Shown piece by piece: positions 27,578 to 36,031 of a stretch of 53,161 nucleotides of DNA. Numbering within the stretch: the stretch's first letter is position 1; every line of letters starts with the position of its first letter. The stretch is from Clostridia bacterium (GTDB lineage: Bacteria > Bacillota > Clostridia > TANB77 > UBA1234). The position numbers and the translations under genes were made by a program. Where the stretch lies: the NCBI GenBank assembly GCA_017462965.1, contig JAFTQC010000058.1:1-53161 (forward strand). Reading direction: 5' to 3'. The notes under the pieces are model-generated. The model was given only the letters and a program-made list of their open reading frames with translations. It made no database searches and was not told where the DNA came from.

Positions 27578-28234
27578 ATGAAAAAGGCCATCATTACTAT
27601 CAGCGGTGGAATCGATAGCACGCTCACTGCAGCGATTGCTAAGTCCAGGGGTTATGGTTTGTATTTCTTGACTGTGAACTACGGTCAGAAGAACCTTGCA
27701 CGGGAGCTTGCTAATACCAGTTACTTCGCAAGCTACTATGGCGCAGAGAAGCATAAGGTCATCGACATGACGTGGCTCGGTGAACTTGGAAAGTCGGGAA
27801 TGACGGATGCCGATATCAGCTTTAATGAAAGGGATGATGATTTGATCTATGTTCCTTTCAGAAATGCATGCATTTTGGCTGCGGCAATTGCATGGGCCGA
27901 GACTGATCCTGATGTTGAGAAAATCTTCATCGGCAGTGAAGCTGGTCCGTGGATTTGTCCTGACAATTCTCCGGAGTTCATCGCAATGATGAACGAACTC
28001 GCTAGCAAGGCGATGAAGACCAACAATAGTGTTACGATTGAAGCACCTTTGAATTACCTGGATAAGCCGGGTATTATTAAGACGGCACTCGAATACAAAG
28101 TTCCGCTTGAGCATACTTGGACCTGTGTGGCCAATGCGAGTAAGCCCTGTGGAATTTGTCAGCCGTGCAGAAACAGAAGAGAAGCTTTCGAAAGCTTGGG
28201 GTTACTTGATCCGGCTACGAATTTCGAGAGTTAA
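27578..28234 (+). CDS. queC: 7-cyano-7-deazaguanine synthase
   Basis: ATP-dependent conversion of 7-carboxy-7-deazaguanine to preQ0. The PP-loop SGGIDST is at residues 9-15; the zinc cluster Cys lie at the C-terminus (TCVANASKPCGICQPCRNRR). The 218-aa length is normal. It completes the preQ0 pathway with queD, queE and folE just upstream, yet it has its own promoter and terminator and a clearly more GC-rich codon set (CGG, CTC, AAG common) than those three genes. This suggests separate acquisition or a different expression class. Confidence 0.94.
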   Translation: MKKAIITISGGIDSTLTAAIAKSRGYGLYFLTVNYGQKNLARELANTSYFASYYGAEKHKVIDMTWLGELGKSGMTDADISFNERDDDLIYVPFRNACILAAAIAWAETDPDVEKIFIGSEAGPWICPDNSPEFIAMMNELASKAMKTNNSVTIEAPLNYLDKPGIIKTALEYKVPLEHTWTCVANASKPCGICQPCRNRREAFESLGLLDPATNFES

Positions 28235-28247
28235 AGAAAGAGACTGC

Positions 28248-28280
28248 TTAGGGAGACGCATTAAAATGGCGTCTCCCTAA
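28248..28280 (+). terminator. terminator of queC
   Basis: Perfect 12-bp stem TTAGGGAGACGC / GCGTCTCCCTAA with a 9-nt loop; only a weak T tail (AAAATTTAAT). Confidence 0.7.
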
Positions 28281-28311
28281 AATTTAATATTAAAGTGATA
28301 GGGTGATATAG

Positions 28312-29445
28312 ATGAAATTATATGATGTTGTAATAATAGGTGGCGGAATATATGGATTACACGCAGCTTTCAATGAAAAATTCAAAGATAAAAATGTAGT
28401 AATAATAGAAAAAGAAAAAGAAATATTAAAAGGTGCGTCGTTATCAAACCAAGCAAGATTACATAATGGATATCATTATCCGAGAAGTTATGATACAGCT
28501 AAATCTGCAAATGATTTCTTTTCTAAATGTTATAAAGAATATGAGTTTGCAATAAATAATTCATTTAAGAGCATATATGCTATTGCAAAAAATGATAGCT
28601 TAACAACTGCAAATGAATTTGAAAACTTTTGTAGTAGATTAAATATAGATTATTCGGAAATTGATACAAGTGAATATTTTAAAAGTGATATGGTAGAAAA
28701 AGCATATCTTACTACCGAATACACGTTTGATATAGATTTAATTAGAGAACATTATAAAGATAAACTAAAACAAACAAAAAATGTTGAAATAAAATATGGT
28801 TCATACATAGATAAAATGGAAAGAAAAGGCGATTATTATGTAATGACATTAAATAACGGAGATACGATAAAATCAAAACTTGTTATATCAACCGTTTATC
28901 AAAACGTAAATTACATGAATAAATTATTTGAACAAAGAATGTTAGACATAAAGTATGAACTATGTGAAGTAGAATTAATTAATGTTAATGAAAATTTAAA
29001 AGATGTTGCAATAACGATTATGGATGGACCGTTCTTTTCGATTATGCCTTTCGGTAAGAAAAATATTCATACATTAACATCTGTAAATTTTACGCCGCAT
29101 GAAGCAAGTTTTTCGAAATTACCTCAGTTTAGCTGTCAAAAGAAAAATACTAAATGTCAAAATCAGTTCATTGATAATTGTAATGATTGTCCTTATAAAC
29201 CAGAATCTGACGTAAAAAGATTTGCGGATTTGTATAATAAATTCATGAGAGATGATCTAAAATTTGAATATGTAGAAAGTTTATTTGCGGTTAAACCAAT
29301 TTTACTTGCAAGTGAAGATGATGATTCAAGACCAACAATTATAGAAAAATATACGTCAGATCCAACATATATCAGCTGTTTGTCTGGTAAATTTAGTACG
29401 GTATATTTATTAGATGAATATATTGAAAATAATATTGAAGTCTAA
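28312..29445 (+). CDS. FAD-dependent oxidoreductase (DAO fold)
   Basis: A 377-aa flavoprotein. The N-terminal dinucleotide-binding motif is VVIIGGGIYGLHAA with the acidic residue at the end of beta-2 (VVIIEKE). The segment ASLSNQARLHNGYHYPRS matches DAO-fold enzymes found in sugar and aminosugar clusters. A Cys-rich patch near residues 282-305 (SCQKKNTKCQNQ, CNDCP) is unusual and could bind metal. No signal peptide. It is the first of four same-strand genes with small gaps (aminotransferase, kinase, MFS). The substrate is unknown; an amino or deoxy sugar alcohol is a guess from context. Confidence 0.8.
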   Translation: MKLYDVVIIGGGIYGLHAAFNEKFKDKNVVIIEKEKEILKGASLSNQARLHNGYHYPRSYDTAKSANDFFSKCYKEYEFAINNSFKSIYAIAKNDSLTTANEFENFCSRLNIDYSEIDTSEYFKSDMVEKAYLTTEYTFDIDLIREHYKDKLKQTKNVEIKYGSYIDKMERKGDYYVMTLNNGDTIKSKLVISTVYQNVNYMNKLFEQRMLDIKYELCEVELINVNENLKDVAITIMDGPFFSIMPFGKKNIHTLTSVNFTPHEASFSKLPQFSCQKKNTKCQNQFIDNCNDCPYKPESDVKRFADLYNKFMRDDLKFEYVESLFAVKPILLASEDDDSRPTIIEKYTSDPTYISCLSGKFSTVYLLDEYIENNIEV

Positions 29446-29466
29446 TTAATATAAGGGGTGATAAAG

Positions 29467-30549
29467 ATGATAAGATGGGAAAAATTAAATGATGTTAACA
29501 AAAAATATTTTCAAATGTTTTACTCTAATTTGAAAGAATTAGAAGATACAGGTTTGTATACTATGGGGAAAAATGTAGAACAATTTGAAAATGAAGTCAA
29601 AGAGTATATTGGAACGAAGTATGCAGTTGCGTGCGGAAATGGACTTGATGGACTAACTTTAGCAATAAAAAGTTTAGATATTCCAAAAGGTTCAGAAGTA
29701 ATTGTTCCATCTAATACTTTTTATGCATCTGTACTTGCAATACTAAGAAATGGTTTAGTACCAGTGCTTTGTGAACCTAATATTAATACATATAACATAG
29801 AAATAGAAAATATAAAAAAATTAGTAACGCCAAAAACAAAAGCTATTATGGTCGTACATTTGTATGGAAATGTTTGCGACATGGATTCAATAAATCAATT
29901 TGCTAAAGAAAATAATCTTTATGTTATAGAAGATTGTGCACAATCTTTTGGTGCAACTTATAAAGGTAGGATGTCAGGAAATTTATCGGATGTCGGAGTA
30001 TTTTCTTTCTTTCCAACTAAAAACTTAGGTGGAATTGGCGATGCCGGCATGATTGTAACAAATAATGAGAAAATATATGAATATACAAAGCTTGCAAGAA
30101 GTTATGGTGGAGCTAATTATAATTATGAAATTGAAGGAATAAATAGCAGAATGGACGAACTTCATGCTATATTCTTGAAAGAAAAGTTAAAAGATATTGA
30201 GAAAATAAATGAAGTAAAAATTAGAAATGCGAATTTGTATTTGAAAAATATAAAAAATGAAAACATAATTTTTTCTGAAGATACTCCTGATTCTAAGAAT
30301 GTATATTACATTTTTCCAATTAGATGTAAAAGAAGAGATGAATTAAAGAAGTATTTGTATGATAATGGTGTGGAAGCGTTGATACATTATCCGATACCAC
30401 TACATAAAATGCCGGTTTTTAAGGATAAGTATGGAGTGTGTGAAGTTGCGGAAGAGATTAGTGCTACAGAGTTAAGTCTTCCGTGTTCTGCTGCACATAC
30501 AGAAGAAGAAATTTTAAGGGTTATAGAATTAATAAATGATTTTAAATAA
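29467..30549 (+). CDS. DegT/DnrJ/EryC1 PLP-dependent aminotransferase
   Basis: A 360-aa sugar/aminocyclitol aminotransferase. The PLP Lys sits in FFPTKNLGGIGDAGM, the Asp contacting the pyridine nitrogen in IEDCAQSFGA, and the N-terminal VACGNGLDGL loop binds phosphate. The ending IPLHKMPVF is also typical. ATG 29467 follows AAGGGGTG. Family members transfer an amino group to keto-sugars for antibiotics or surface glycans. It lies directly after the FAD oxidoreductase, which could supply the keto substrate. Confidence 0.92.
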   Translation: MIRWEKLNDVNKKYFQMFYSNLKELEDTGLYTMGKNVEQFENEVKEYIGTKYAVACGNGLDGLTLAIKSLDIPKGSEVIVPSNTFYASVLAILRNGLVPVLCEPNINTYNIEIENIKKLVTPKTKAIMVVHLYGNVCDMDSINQFAKENNLYVIEDCAQSFGATYKGRMSGNLSDVGVFSFFPTKNLGGIGDAGMIVTNNEKIYEYTKLARSYGGANYNYEIEGINSRMDELHAIFLKEKLKDIEKINEVKIRNANLYLKNIKNENIIFSEDTPDSKNVYYIFPIRCKRRDELKKYLYDNGVEALIHYPIPLHKMPVFKDKYGVCEVAEEISATELSLPCSAAHTEEEILRVIELINDFK

Positions 30550-30560
30550 GGAGAATTAAC

Positions 30561-31499
30561 ATGGAATTTAAAATAACTAGAGATGAGGAATACATTGTAG
30601 GATTAAAAAGTGTATTAAGTGAAAAATATGGTTTAGAAATAGCTGGAATTGAAGAGGGCGAAAGAGGTGCAGAGGGCGAAACATGGCTTGTTAATCTAGC
30701 AAACTTGGAAAAAGTATTTGTAAAAATTGGATATATGAAAAGACATATAGAACGTTTGAAAAAAAGTGTTGAGTGCATGGATTATATGGAATCAAAAGGA
30801 GTTCAAAATATAAATAAAGCTTTAAAAACTACTGATGCAAAATCGTACATAGAATTTAATGATGGTGTACTTGTAGTTTTTGAATATATTGATGGTGAGA
30901 TTGATTTTAACATTCCATATACAAGAGTTATGGAAAATCTATTAAAGGTATATAAAATTGGTGATAACGATATAATCCAAAGAGAAGATTTTAATGTAGC
31001 ACTTTTGGTAGAGGAATTAAATAAAGCGATTGAAACAGCAAATGACAAAGACGATGAATTAAAAGAAGTATTGGAAAAACATGCTACGGAGATAAAAGAT
31101 GATATAAATAAATTTGTAAGCTTGAAAGATAAAATTGATGAAAATACTAATAAATATATAACACACGGTGATTGTTGCGTTAATGTGATGCAGGCTTCAG
31201 AAGGGGATTTTATAATAGATTGGGATGAAGCACTAATGGCTCCAATCGAAAGAGACTGTTGGTTTTTCATGAATTTTGAAAGTAAGATTGATGATATAAA
31301 TAATATATTGCAAGAAAATGGTATTGATTATAAATTATCGGATGCGATGTTATTATTTTATGCATATAAAAGTTTTGTTATATATTTGACTGATGATATA
31401 TACAAGTATATTGAATTAAAGGATAAAGATATTTTAAGTGATATAGAAGATTTATTTAGTGGATGGGTAAGACTTAGAATAGATGCGGCGAGAATATAA
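30561..31499 (+). CDS. aminoglycoside/choline-kinase-like phosphotransferase
   Basis: A 312-aa protein kinase-like phosphotransferase. The catalytic loop is THGDCCVNVM (HGD with the downstream Asn) and the metal-binding Asp is in FIIDWDEAL. An N-lobe with VFVKIGYMKRHIERLK carries the likely ATP-binding Lys. It resembles APH family enzymes, which phosphorylate aminoglycosides, sugars, choline or homoserine. It starts 11 bp after the aminotransferase and precedes an MFS exporter, a pairing that suits either self-protection or sugar modification. Confidence 0.85.
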   Translation: MEFKITRDEEYIVGLKSVLSEKYGLEIAGIEEGERGAEGETWLVNLANLEKVFVKIGYMKRHIERLKKSVECMDYMESKGVQNINKALKTTDAKSYIEFNDGVLVVFEYIDGEIDFNIPYTRVMENLLKVYKIGDNDIIQREDFNVALLVEELNKAIETANDKDDELKEVLEKHATEIKDDINKFVSLKDKIDENTNKYITHGDCCVNVMQASEGDFIIDWDEALMAPIERDCWFFMNFESKIDDINNILQENGIDYKLSDAMLLFYAYKSFVIYLTDDIYKYIELKDKDILSDIEDLFSGWVRLRIDAARI

Positions 31500-31514
31500 T
31501 AAGGGGACAAAAAA

Positions 31515-32729
31515 GTGAAAAAAGAAAAATCTGAGATAAAAAAGAATATTATATTACTTGCTTTAATTCAGTTTTTAAGTCAAATTGATTTTTATAGTGC
31601 GATAGCTATTTTGTATTTTACTGAAGTGACAGGTTCGTTTATGCTTGGAATGAGCGTGTATAGTATTACAACACTGGCTACAGCTATTTTTGAATTACCG
31701 ACGGGAATATTATCAGATAAGATTGGAAGAAAAAAGACTATTATATTGGGTTCAACTTTTTCCATTGCGGCGTCAATAGTTTTATTGTTGTCTAATAATT
31801 ATTTGGGATTGGTTTTATATTCAATTACAAGAGGGCTTGAAAAGGCGTTGTTTAGCGGAAATAATGATGCATATTTATATGATAAATTGAAAGAGTCTAA
31901 GGAAGAACATAGATTTATAGACTTTGTAAGTAAAGTAAAATCAATGACTTATCTTGCAGGTGCGATTTCAGCGTTAATAGGTGGTATTTTCTTATTCTTT
32001 AAATCATATAAATTTGTTATTGCCATATCGATTATTCCTAAGATTATTCAATGGTTAGTAAGTTTTGGATTAGATGAAGCTTATAGTAAAAAAGCAAAAG
32101 AAAATAATGCGATAAATAGTGTAGTAAATCCGTTAAAGGCTGTAATGAAAAACAAGTTATTACTAAAGAAAATATGTGCTGATAGTATAATGCATTCAAT
32201 TACTGAATCATGTTTTCAGTTTAGAAGTACATTTTATGAATTGGTTTGGCCGACTTGGGCTGTAGGATTGCCAAGGGTTTTATCGAATGTTGGTGCTTTC
32301 CTTTCAGATTGGTTTGGCGAAAAAATAATAAAGAAAATTGAAAAGAAGAAAGTTGTAATATATTCGGTTATATATAGTATATTTTCAAATGTTTTAGCAG
32401 TAGTTATGAATAATGTTATATCTCCAATAGTGATGGTTTCAAATTCGTTGCTACAAACGGATTATATTGAAGCCGAGATGGAACAAAAGTTATATAGAGA
32501 TGAATATAGAGCAAGTATGGGATCGATAAAGGCTTTGTTTGAAAGTATAATGTTTTCTATATTGTCAATTATACTAGGACTTGTTGCTGATAAATTTAGC
32601 GTAATTACTTCTTTTGTGGTTTTCCAATTAATGAGAGTTATACCGTTATTAATTATTAAAAATGTCATGGAAAAAATAGATGAAATAGATAAAGTAAAAA
32701 AATTAAAAGAGCCACTTAGAAAAAACTAA
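31515..32729 (+). CDS. MFS transporter
   Basis: A 404-aa major facilitator protein with about 12 hydrophobic segments. The motif-A-like loop GILSDKIGRKKTIILG follows helix 2. It starts at GTG 31515 behind AAGGGGAC. The last codons run into the terminator stem (32710-32738). As the final gene after oxidoreductase, aminotransferase and kinase it is probably an exporter for their product or a resistance pump; the substrate cannot be read from sequence. Confidence 0.9.
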   Translation: MKKEKSEIKKNIILLALIQFLSQIDFYSAIAILYFTEVTGSFMLGMSVYSITTLATAIFELPTGILSDKIGRKKTIILGSTFSIAASIVLLLSNNYLGLVLYSITRGLEKALFSGNNDAYLYDKLKESKEEHRFIDFVSKVKSMTYLAGAISALIGGIFLFFKSYKFVIAISIIPKIIQWLVSFGLDEAYSKKAKENNAINSVVNPLKAVMKNKLLLKKICADSIMHSITESCFQFRSTFYELVWPTWAVGLPRVLSNVGAFLSDWFGEKIIKKIEKKKVVIYSVIYSIFSNVLAVVMNNVISPIVMVSNSLLQTDYIEAEMEQKLYRDEYRASMGSIKALFESIMFSILSIILGLVADKFSVITSFVVFQLMRVIPLLIIKNVMEKIDEIDKVKKLKEPLRKN

Positions 32730-32738
32730 GTGGCTTTT
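32710..32738. terminator. bidirectional terminator
   Basis: AGCCACTTAG / CTAAGTGGCT stem overlapping the MFS stop region, with T-rich tails on both strands. It serves the MFS gene (+) and the methyltransferase gene (-). Confidence 0.85.
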
Positions 32739-32746
32739 GCCGTTTA

Positions 32747-33565
32747 TTACGCGAAGTAAATGTCGGTTTCGAGCGGCAAGGTGACGATTCCATTTTCTTG
32801 ATGAGCTGCGAAGATTTCACAGAGATCTCTTTTGAATTTTGTGAGATTGAATTCGTCGCTTTTCAGGATTTTCTGCGTTTCGTGACCATTTGCCAGTGGG
32901 AAAATCCACAGAGAAAGACAGATATCCATGAAGTCCTTTACAGAGAGTCTGAAAGGATTGGAAAATGTCTTTTTCTGCGCTTTGCCATGATAGAAGGCAA
33001 AGGCAATTTCATCATTCTGGCGAAGTTCGAGCAGAGAACCCTTGACTTCGTCCTGACATACGAATCTGCAGGTATAACCAGAATATGCGTCCTTGATTGC
33101 AGAGAGAAGCTCGCTGAAGATAGGACGATCGTAGTAGATACGATTCCAGAGAATGATGACGTTATCATCATTCTTAAGGATTCTGTCTGCTTCTGTGCGG
33201 AAGCTTGCAGGATCGAATCGATGAAATGCCTGACCGACAGTGATGAAGTCCATACTGTTGGTGGGCAAGTTCGTGCATTCGGCGGTGCCGATGATGCTGT
33301 TGAAATTGTTCTGATTGCGGAACTTTTCCTTAGCAACGATTCGCATGTTAGGATCAGGCTCAACTCCGTAGAGCACGTTGTTTGGCATGATCTGTGCGGT
33401 TAACCGTCCGGTGCCACTACCGATGTCGGCAATGTATTGGGGATCGTTGTGAAACAGCTCGTCGTACATGAATTTGATGCCTTCGTGAGAATACGGAGGC
33501 ATTAAATCATATGTCCGAGCGCCTTCACTAGTCTCGGTGAAAATGATTTCATTTTCTTTTTTCAT
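32747..33565 (-). CDS. class I SAM-dependent methyltransferase
   Basis: A 272-aa methyltransferase. Motif I is IADIGSGTGRLTAQ (about residues 44-57), with the acidic post-I residue in YGVEPDPNM and motif IV around DFITVGQAFHRFD. It resembles methyltransferase type 11 enzymes on small molecules; the substrate is unknown. RBS GAAAGGAAGG precedes ATG 33565. GC-rich codon class. Divergently transcribed from the glycosyltransferase block, with which it shares that codon style. Confidence 0.88.
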   Translation of the reverse strand: MKKENEIIFTETSEGARTYDLMPPYSHEGIKFMYDELFHNDPQYIADIGSGTGRLTAQIMPNNVLYGVEPDPNMRIVAKEKFRNQNNFNSIIGTAECTNLPTNSMDFITVGQAFHRFDPASFRTEADRILKNDDNVIILWNRIYYDRPIFSELLSAIKDAYSGYTCRFVCQDEVKGSLLELRQNDEIAFAFYHGKAQKKTFSNPFRLSVKDFMDICLSLWIFPLANGHETQKILKSDEFNLTKFKRDLCEIFAAHQENGIVTLPLETDIYFA

Positions 33566-33618
33566 GACTATCCTTCCTTTCGAGTAATAAGAACAATTAT
33601 AGGGAAAGTTACAAACAC

Positions 33619-33647
33619 AATATACATTGGTATTTTTGAATTGTCAA
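33619..33647 (-). promoter_or_regulatory. promoter of methyltransferase gene
   Basis: Minus-strand TTGACA (33647-33642), 17-bp spacer, TATATT (33624-33619). Confidence 0.75.
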
Positions 33648-33661
33648 TATTGGTTAAAATA

Positions 33662-33691
33662 TTGACATAATAGGCGTGAGGATGATATATT
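33662..33691 (+). promoter_or_regulatory. promoter of glycosyltransferase-symporter-methyltransferase block
   Basis: TTGACA (33662-33667), 18-bp spacer, TATATT (33686-33691). Its -35 lies 15 bp from the divergent promoter of the methyltransferase gene. Confidence 0.75.
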
Positions 33692-33742
33692 ACCGAGTGA
33701 CAAAGTACATTATTTCTAGCGATATGAAGGAGGTAATTTTTC

Positions 33743-34678
33743 ATGAAGGTAAATCTGGTTGCTTACATTGATGCTAACTATCTTCCGAAAGCGCTGGTGT
33801 GTTACGATTCTTTGCGGGAACATTACTCTGGAAAATTCAGGATGTATATGTACTGTTTTGACGACATTACTTACAACATTCTGAAGGGGTATGAATTGCC
33901 CGATATGATTGTGATTCACAAGAGCGAATTCGAGACGCCGGAGATTCTTGCGCAGAAGAAGAGCAAGAAGAGCTACGAGTACTTCTGGACGTATACGCCG
34001 GTTGTTTTGCAGGACACCATGAACAAGGTGCCTGAAGGCGAGCTGGTTGTGTACATGGATACTGACATGATGTTCTTCGCGTCTCCGCAGTGCATCTTTG
34101 ATGAGCTGGAGGACAAGGATGTCTTGATTCAGCCTAACAATTTCTCTGTGAGGGAACGTTGGCAGTTCGATCCCATCGGCTATTATTGCACGGCGTTCAA
34201 TGTTTTCAGGAACAATGAAAACAGCCGTGGAATCGTCGAAAAGTGGAAGCAGCAGTGCATTGCATGGTGTGGTGCTACGCTGGGTGACGGTCGTTTTGGC
34301 GACCAAAAGTACATGGACTACTGGCGTGACGAACACGAAAAGGTTCGCGAAGTAACCACGGTGGGTGCCAATGTGGCGCCTTGGAACATTCACAAGTATG
34401 ATGTCAGTAACAGGGATGGAAAGGTGTTTCTCAACGACAAACCGCTGATTTACTACCATTTCCATTCGTTCAAGATGAGCTTGGATGATTATAGCTATAT
34501 CATCCAGGGTGATCGTGAGAACTTCTACGACATCAGGGAAGATGCGGTCTTGTGCATCTATGGTCCTTACATTCAGAGGATGAAGGATGCAATCGCAAGG
34601 CTTAAGCAGGAAGAAGCTTTCTGCGAATACGTCTCGAGGAATCCCCAGGGCAATGTTGGATGGTACGGAAACGAATAA
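33743..34678 (+). CDS. GT-A type glycosyltransferase (nucleotide-diphospho-sugar transferase)
   Basis: A 311-aa soluble transferase. The metal-binding DxD is in VYMDTDMMFF (about residues 100-109); FGDQKYMDYW and YYHFHSFKM are typical of the putative nucleotide-diphospho-sugar transferase family, where a late His helps bind the metal. No membrane helix. AAGGAGG precedes the start. First of three same-strand genes of the GC-rich codon class. Sugar and acceptor unknown. Confidence 0.85.
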   Translation: MKVNLVAYIDANYLPKALVCYDSLREHYSGKFRMYMYCFDDITYNILKGYELPDMIVIHKSEFETPEILAQKKSKKSYEYFWTYTPVVLQDTMNKVPEGELVVYMDTDMMFFASPQCIFDELEDKDVLIQPNNFSVRERWQFDPIGYYCTAFNVFRNNENSRGIVEKWKQQCIAWCGATLGDGRFGDQKYMDYWRDEHEKVREVTTVGANVAPWNIHKYDVSNRDGKVFLNDKPLIYYHFHSFKMSLDDYSYIIQGDRENFYDIREDAVLCIYGPYIQRMKDAIARLKQEEAFCEYVSRNPQGNVGWYGNE

Positions 34679-34699
34679 AAGCGAAAGGTGGTAACCAAG

Positions 34700-36016
34700 A
34701 TGTTTCAGAAGCTTGTTCAGGTGACTGAAGTTCTGTGGGGAGTGCCGCTCACGATTTTTGTGGTTGTGGCAGGAATTTACTTAAGTTACTGCTGCAAGTT
34801 CTGTCAGTTTACCAAGATCAAGAGTATTTGGAAGAATACTCTTGGTAATCGGCAGAAAACGGAAAGTGACAAAAAGACTTTCAGCACGGTGCTGGCGGGA
34901 ACGATTGGCAGCGGAAACGTTGTCGGTATTGCCACAGCTATTGCTGTTGGTGGACCTGGCGCTATCTTTTGGATGTGGCTGATTGCATTGATCAGCATGA
35001 CTACCAAATTGGTAGAGGTTACGCTTTCGGTTAAGTATCGGAAGAAAGACCAAAATGGCGGATATGTCGGCGGACCGATGTATTACATTAGGGAAATCTT
35101 CGGTAAGTTCGGCAAAATCTTGGCCGTTGTCTACAGCATTGGCTTGCTTGTCTTGGTAATCTGCGATGCAGGTTTTGTCCAAGTTAACACGCTGGCTACT
35201 TCGATTAATGAAACTTTCAATATCCCGCTTGTGGTAATTGGTGTGGTGCTGGTTGCACTGTCCATCTTTATCATCAATCAGGGATTTGAAAAAACCAGTG
35301 GACTCTTGAAGAAGCTTGTTCCTATTATGTCGGTGATTTACTTGATTGCCGCAATGGTAATCATTTTGCTGAACATTAAGGAACTGCCGTCTTCGCTTGC
35401 AATGATTTTTAAGTATGCATTTTCTCCTGCGCCTGTTGTAGGCGGTTTTGCAGGTGCAACTGTGAGTGCCGCAATTAGCAGGGGAGCTGCACGTGGAATT
35501 TTTGCAAATGAAGCTGGTATGGGAACTTCTGCGACGGTTTATGCTAGTGGTAAGGAGCAAAACCCGCTAAAGCAAGGTCTTTGGGGAGTTGTTGAAGTTG
35601 CAATTGTGAGCTTTGGCATTTGCACGCTTACGGCTCTTCTTGTGATGACTTCTGGAGCATGGAGTTCCGGCGAAACTGGTGCCGTTCTGGTGCTTAGGGC
35701 TTTTGAGTCCGTGTATGGAGACATCGGAAAGTATGTTATGTGTGTCACACTTGTGTTGTTTGCATACTCTACGTTCCTTGGATTCTATGTAGAGTATAAG
35801 ACGACTGTAGCGTACATTTTTGGTGAAAAGAGTCTTAAGTATCTGAAGTGGTTTTACTACGTGCCGATCGTTTTCGCGACTTTGATGCCGATTGAGGCTA
35901 TTTGGTCACTTGCGGATATGGCGGTTGGTTTCATTGTCGTTCCTAACATTATCTCGCTCATTGTCTTGAGCAAGAAGTTCAAGGCGGTGTTTAGGGATAA
36001 CGAAGGAATTCTGTAA
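34700..36016 (+). CDS. AGCS family sodium:alanine/glycine symporter
   Basis: A 438-aa transporter with about ten membrane segments. The AGCS signature GTIGSGNVVGIATAIAVGGPGAIFWMW is present, as are GGYVGGPMYYI and the late ISRGAARGIFANEAGMGT. Imports Ala or Gly with Na+ (some members H+). ATG 34700 is chosen because AAAGGTGG lies 8-10 nt upstream; a GTG 12 bases earlier is inside that site. It follows the glycosyltransferase after 21 bp and the KsgA-like gene follows after 15 bp. Confidence 0.95.
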   Translation: MFQKLVQVTEVLWGVPLTIFVVVAGIYLSYCCKFCQFTKIKSIWKNTLGNRQKTESDKKTFSTVLAGTIGSGNVVGIATAIAVGGPGAIFWMWLIALISMTTKLVEVTLSVKYRKKDQNGGYVGGPMYYIREIFGKFGKILAVVYSIGLLVLVICDAGFVQVNTLATSINETFNIPLVVIGVVLVALSIFIINQGFEKTSGLLKKLVPIMSVIYLIAAMVIILLNIKELPSSLAMIFKYAFSPAPVVGGFAGATVSAAISRGAARGIFANEAGMGTSATVYASGKEQNPLKQGLWGVVEVAIVSFGICTLTALLVMTSGAWSSGETGAVLVLRAFESVYGDIGKYVMCVTLVLFAYSTFLGFYVEYKTTVAYIFGEKSLKYLKWFYYVPIVFATLMPIEAIWSLADMAVGFIVVPNIISLIVLSKKFKAVFRDNEGIL

Positions 36017-36031
36017 GGGAGGTGTCACATC

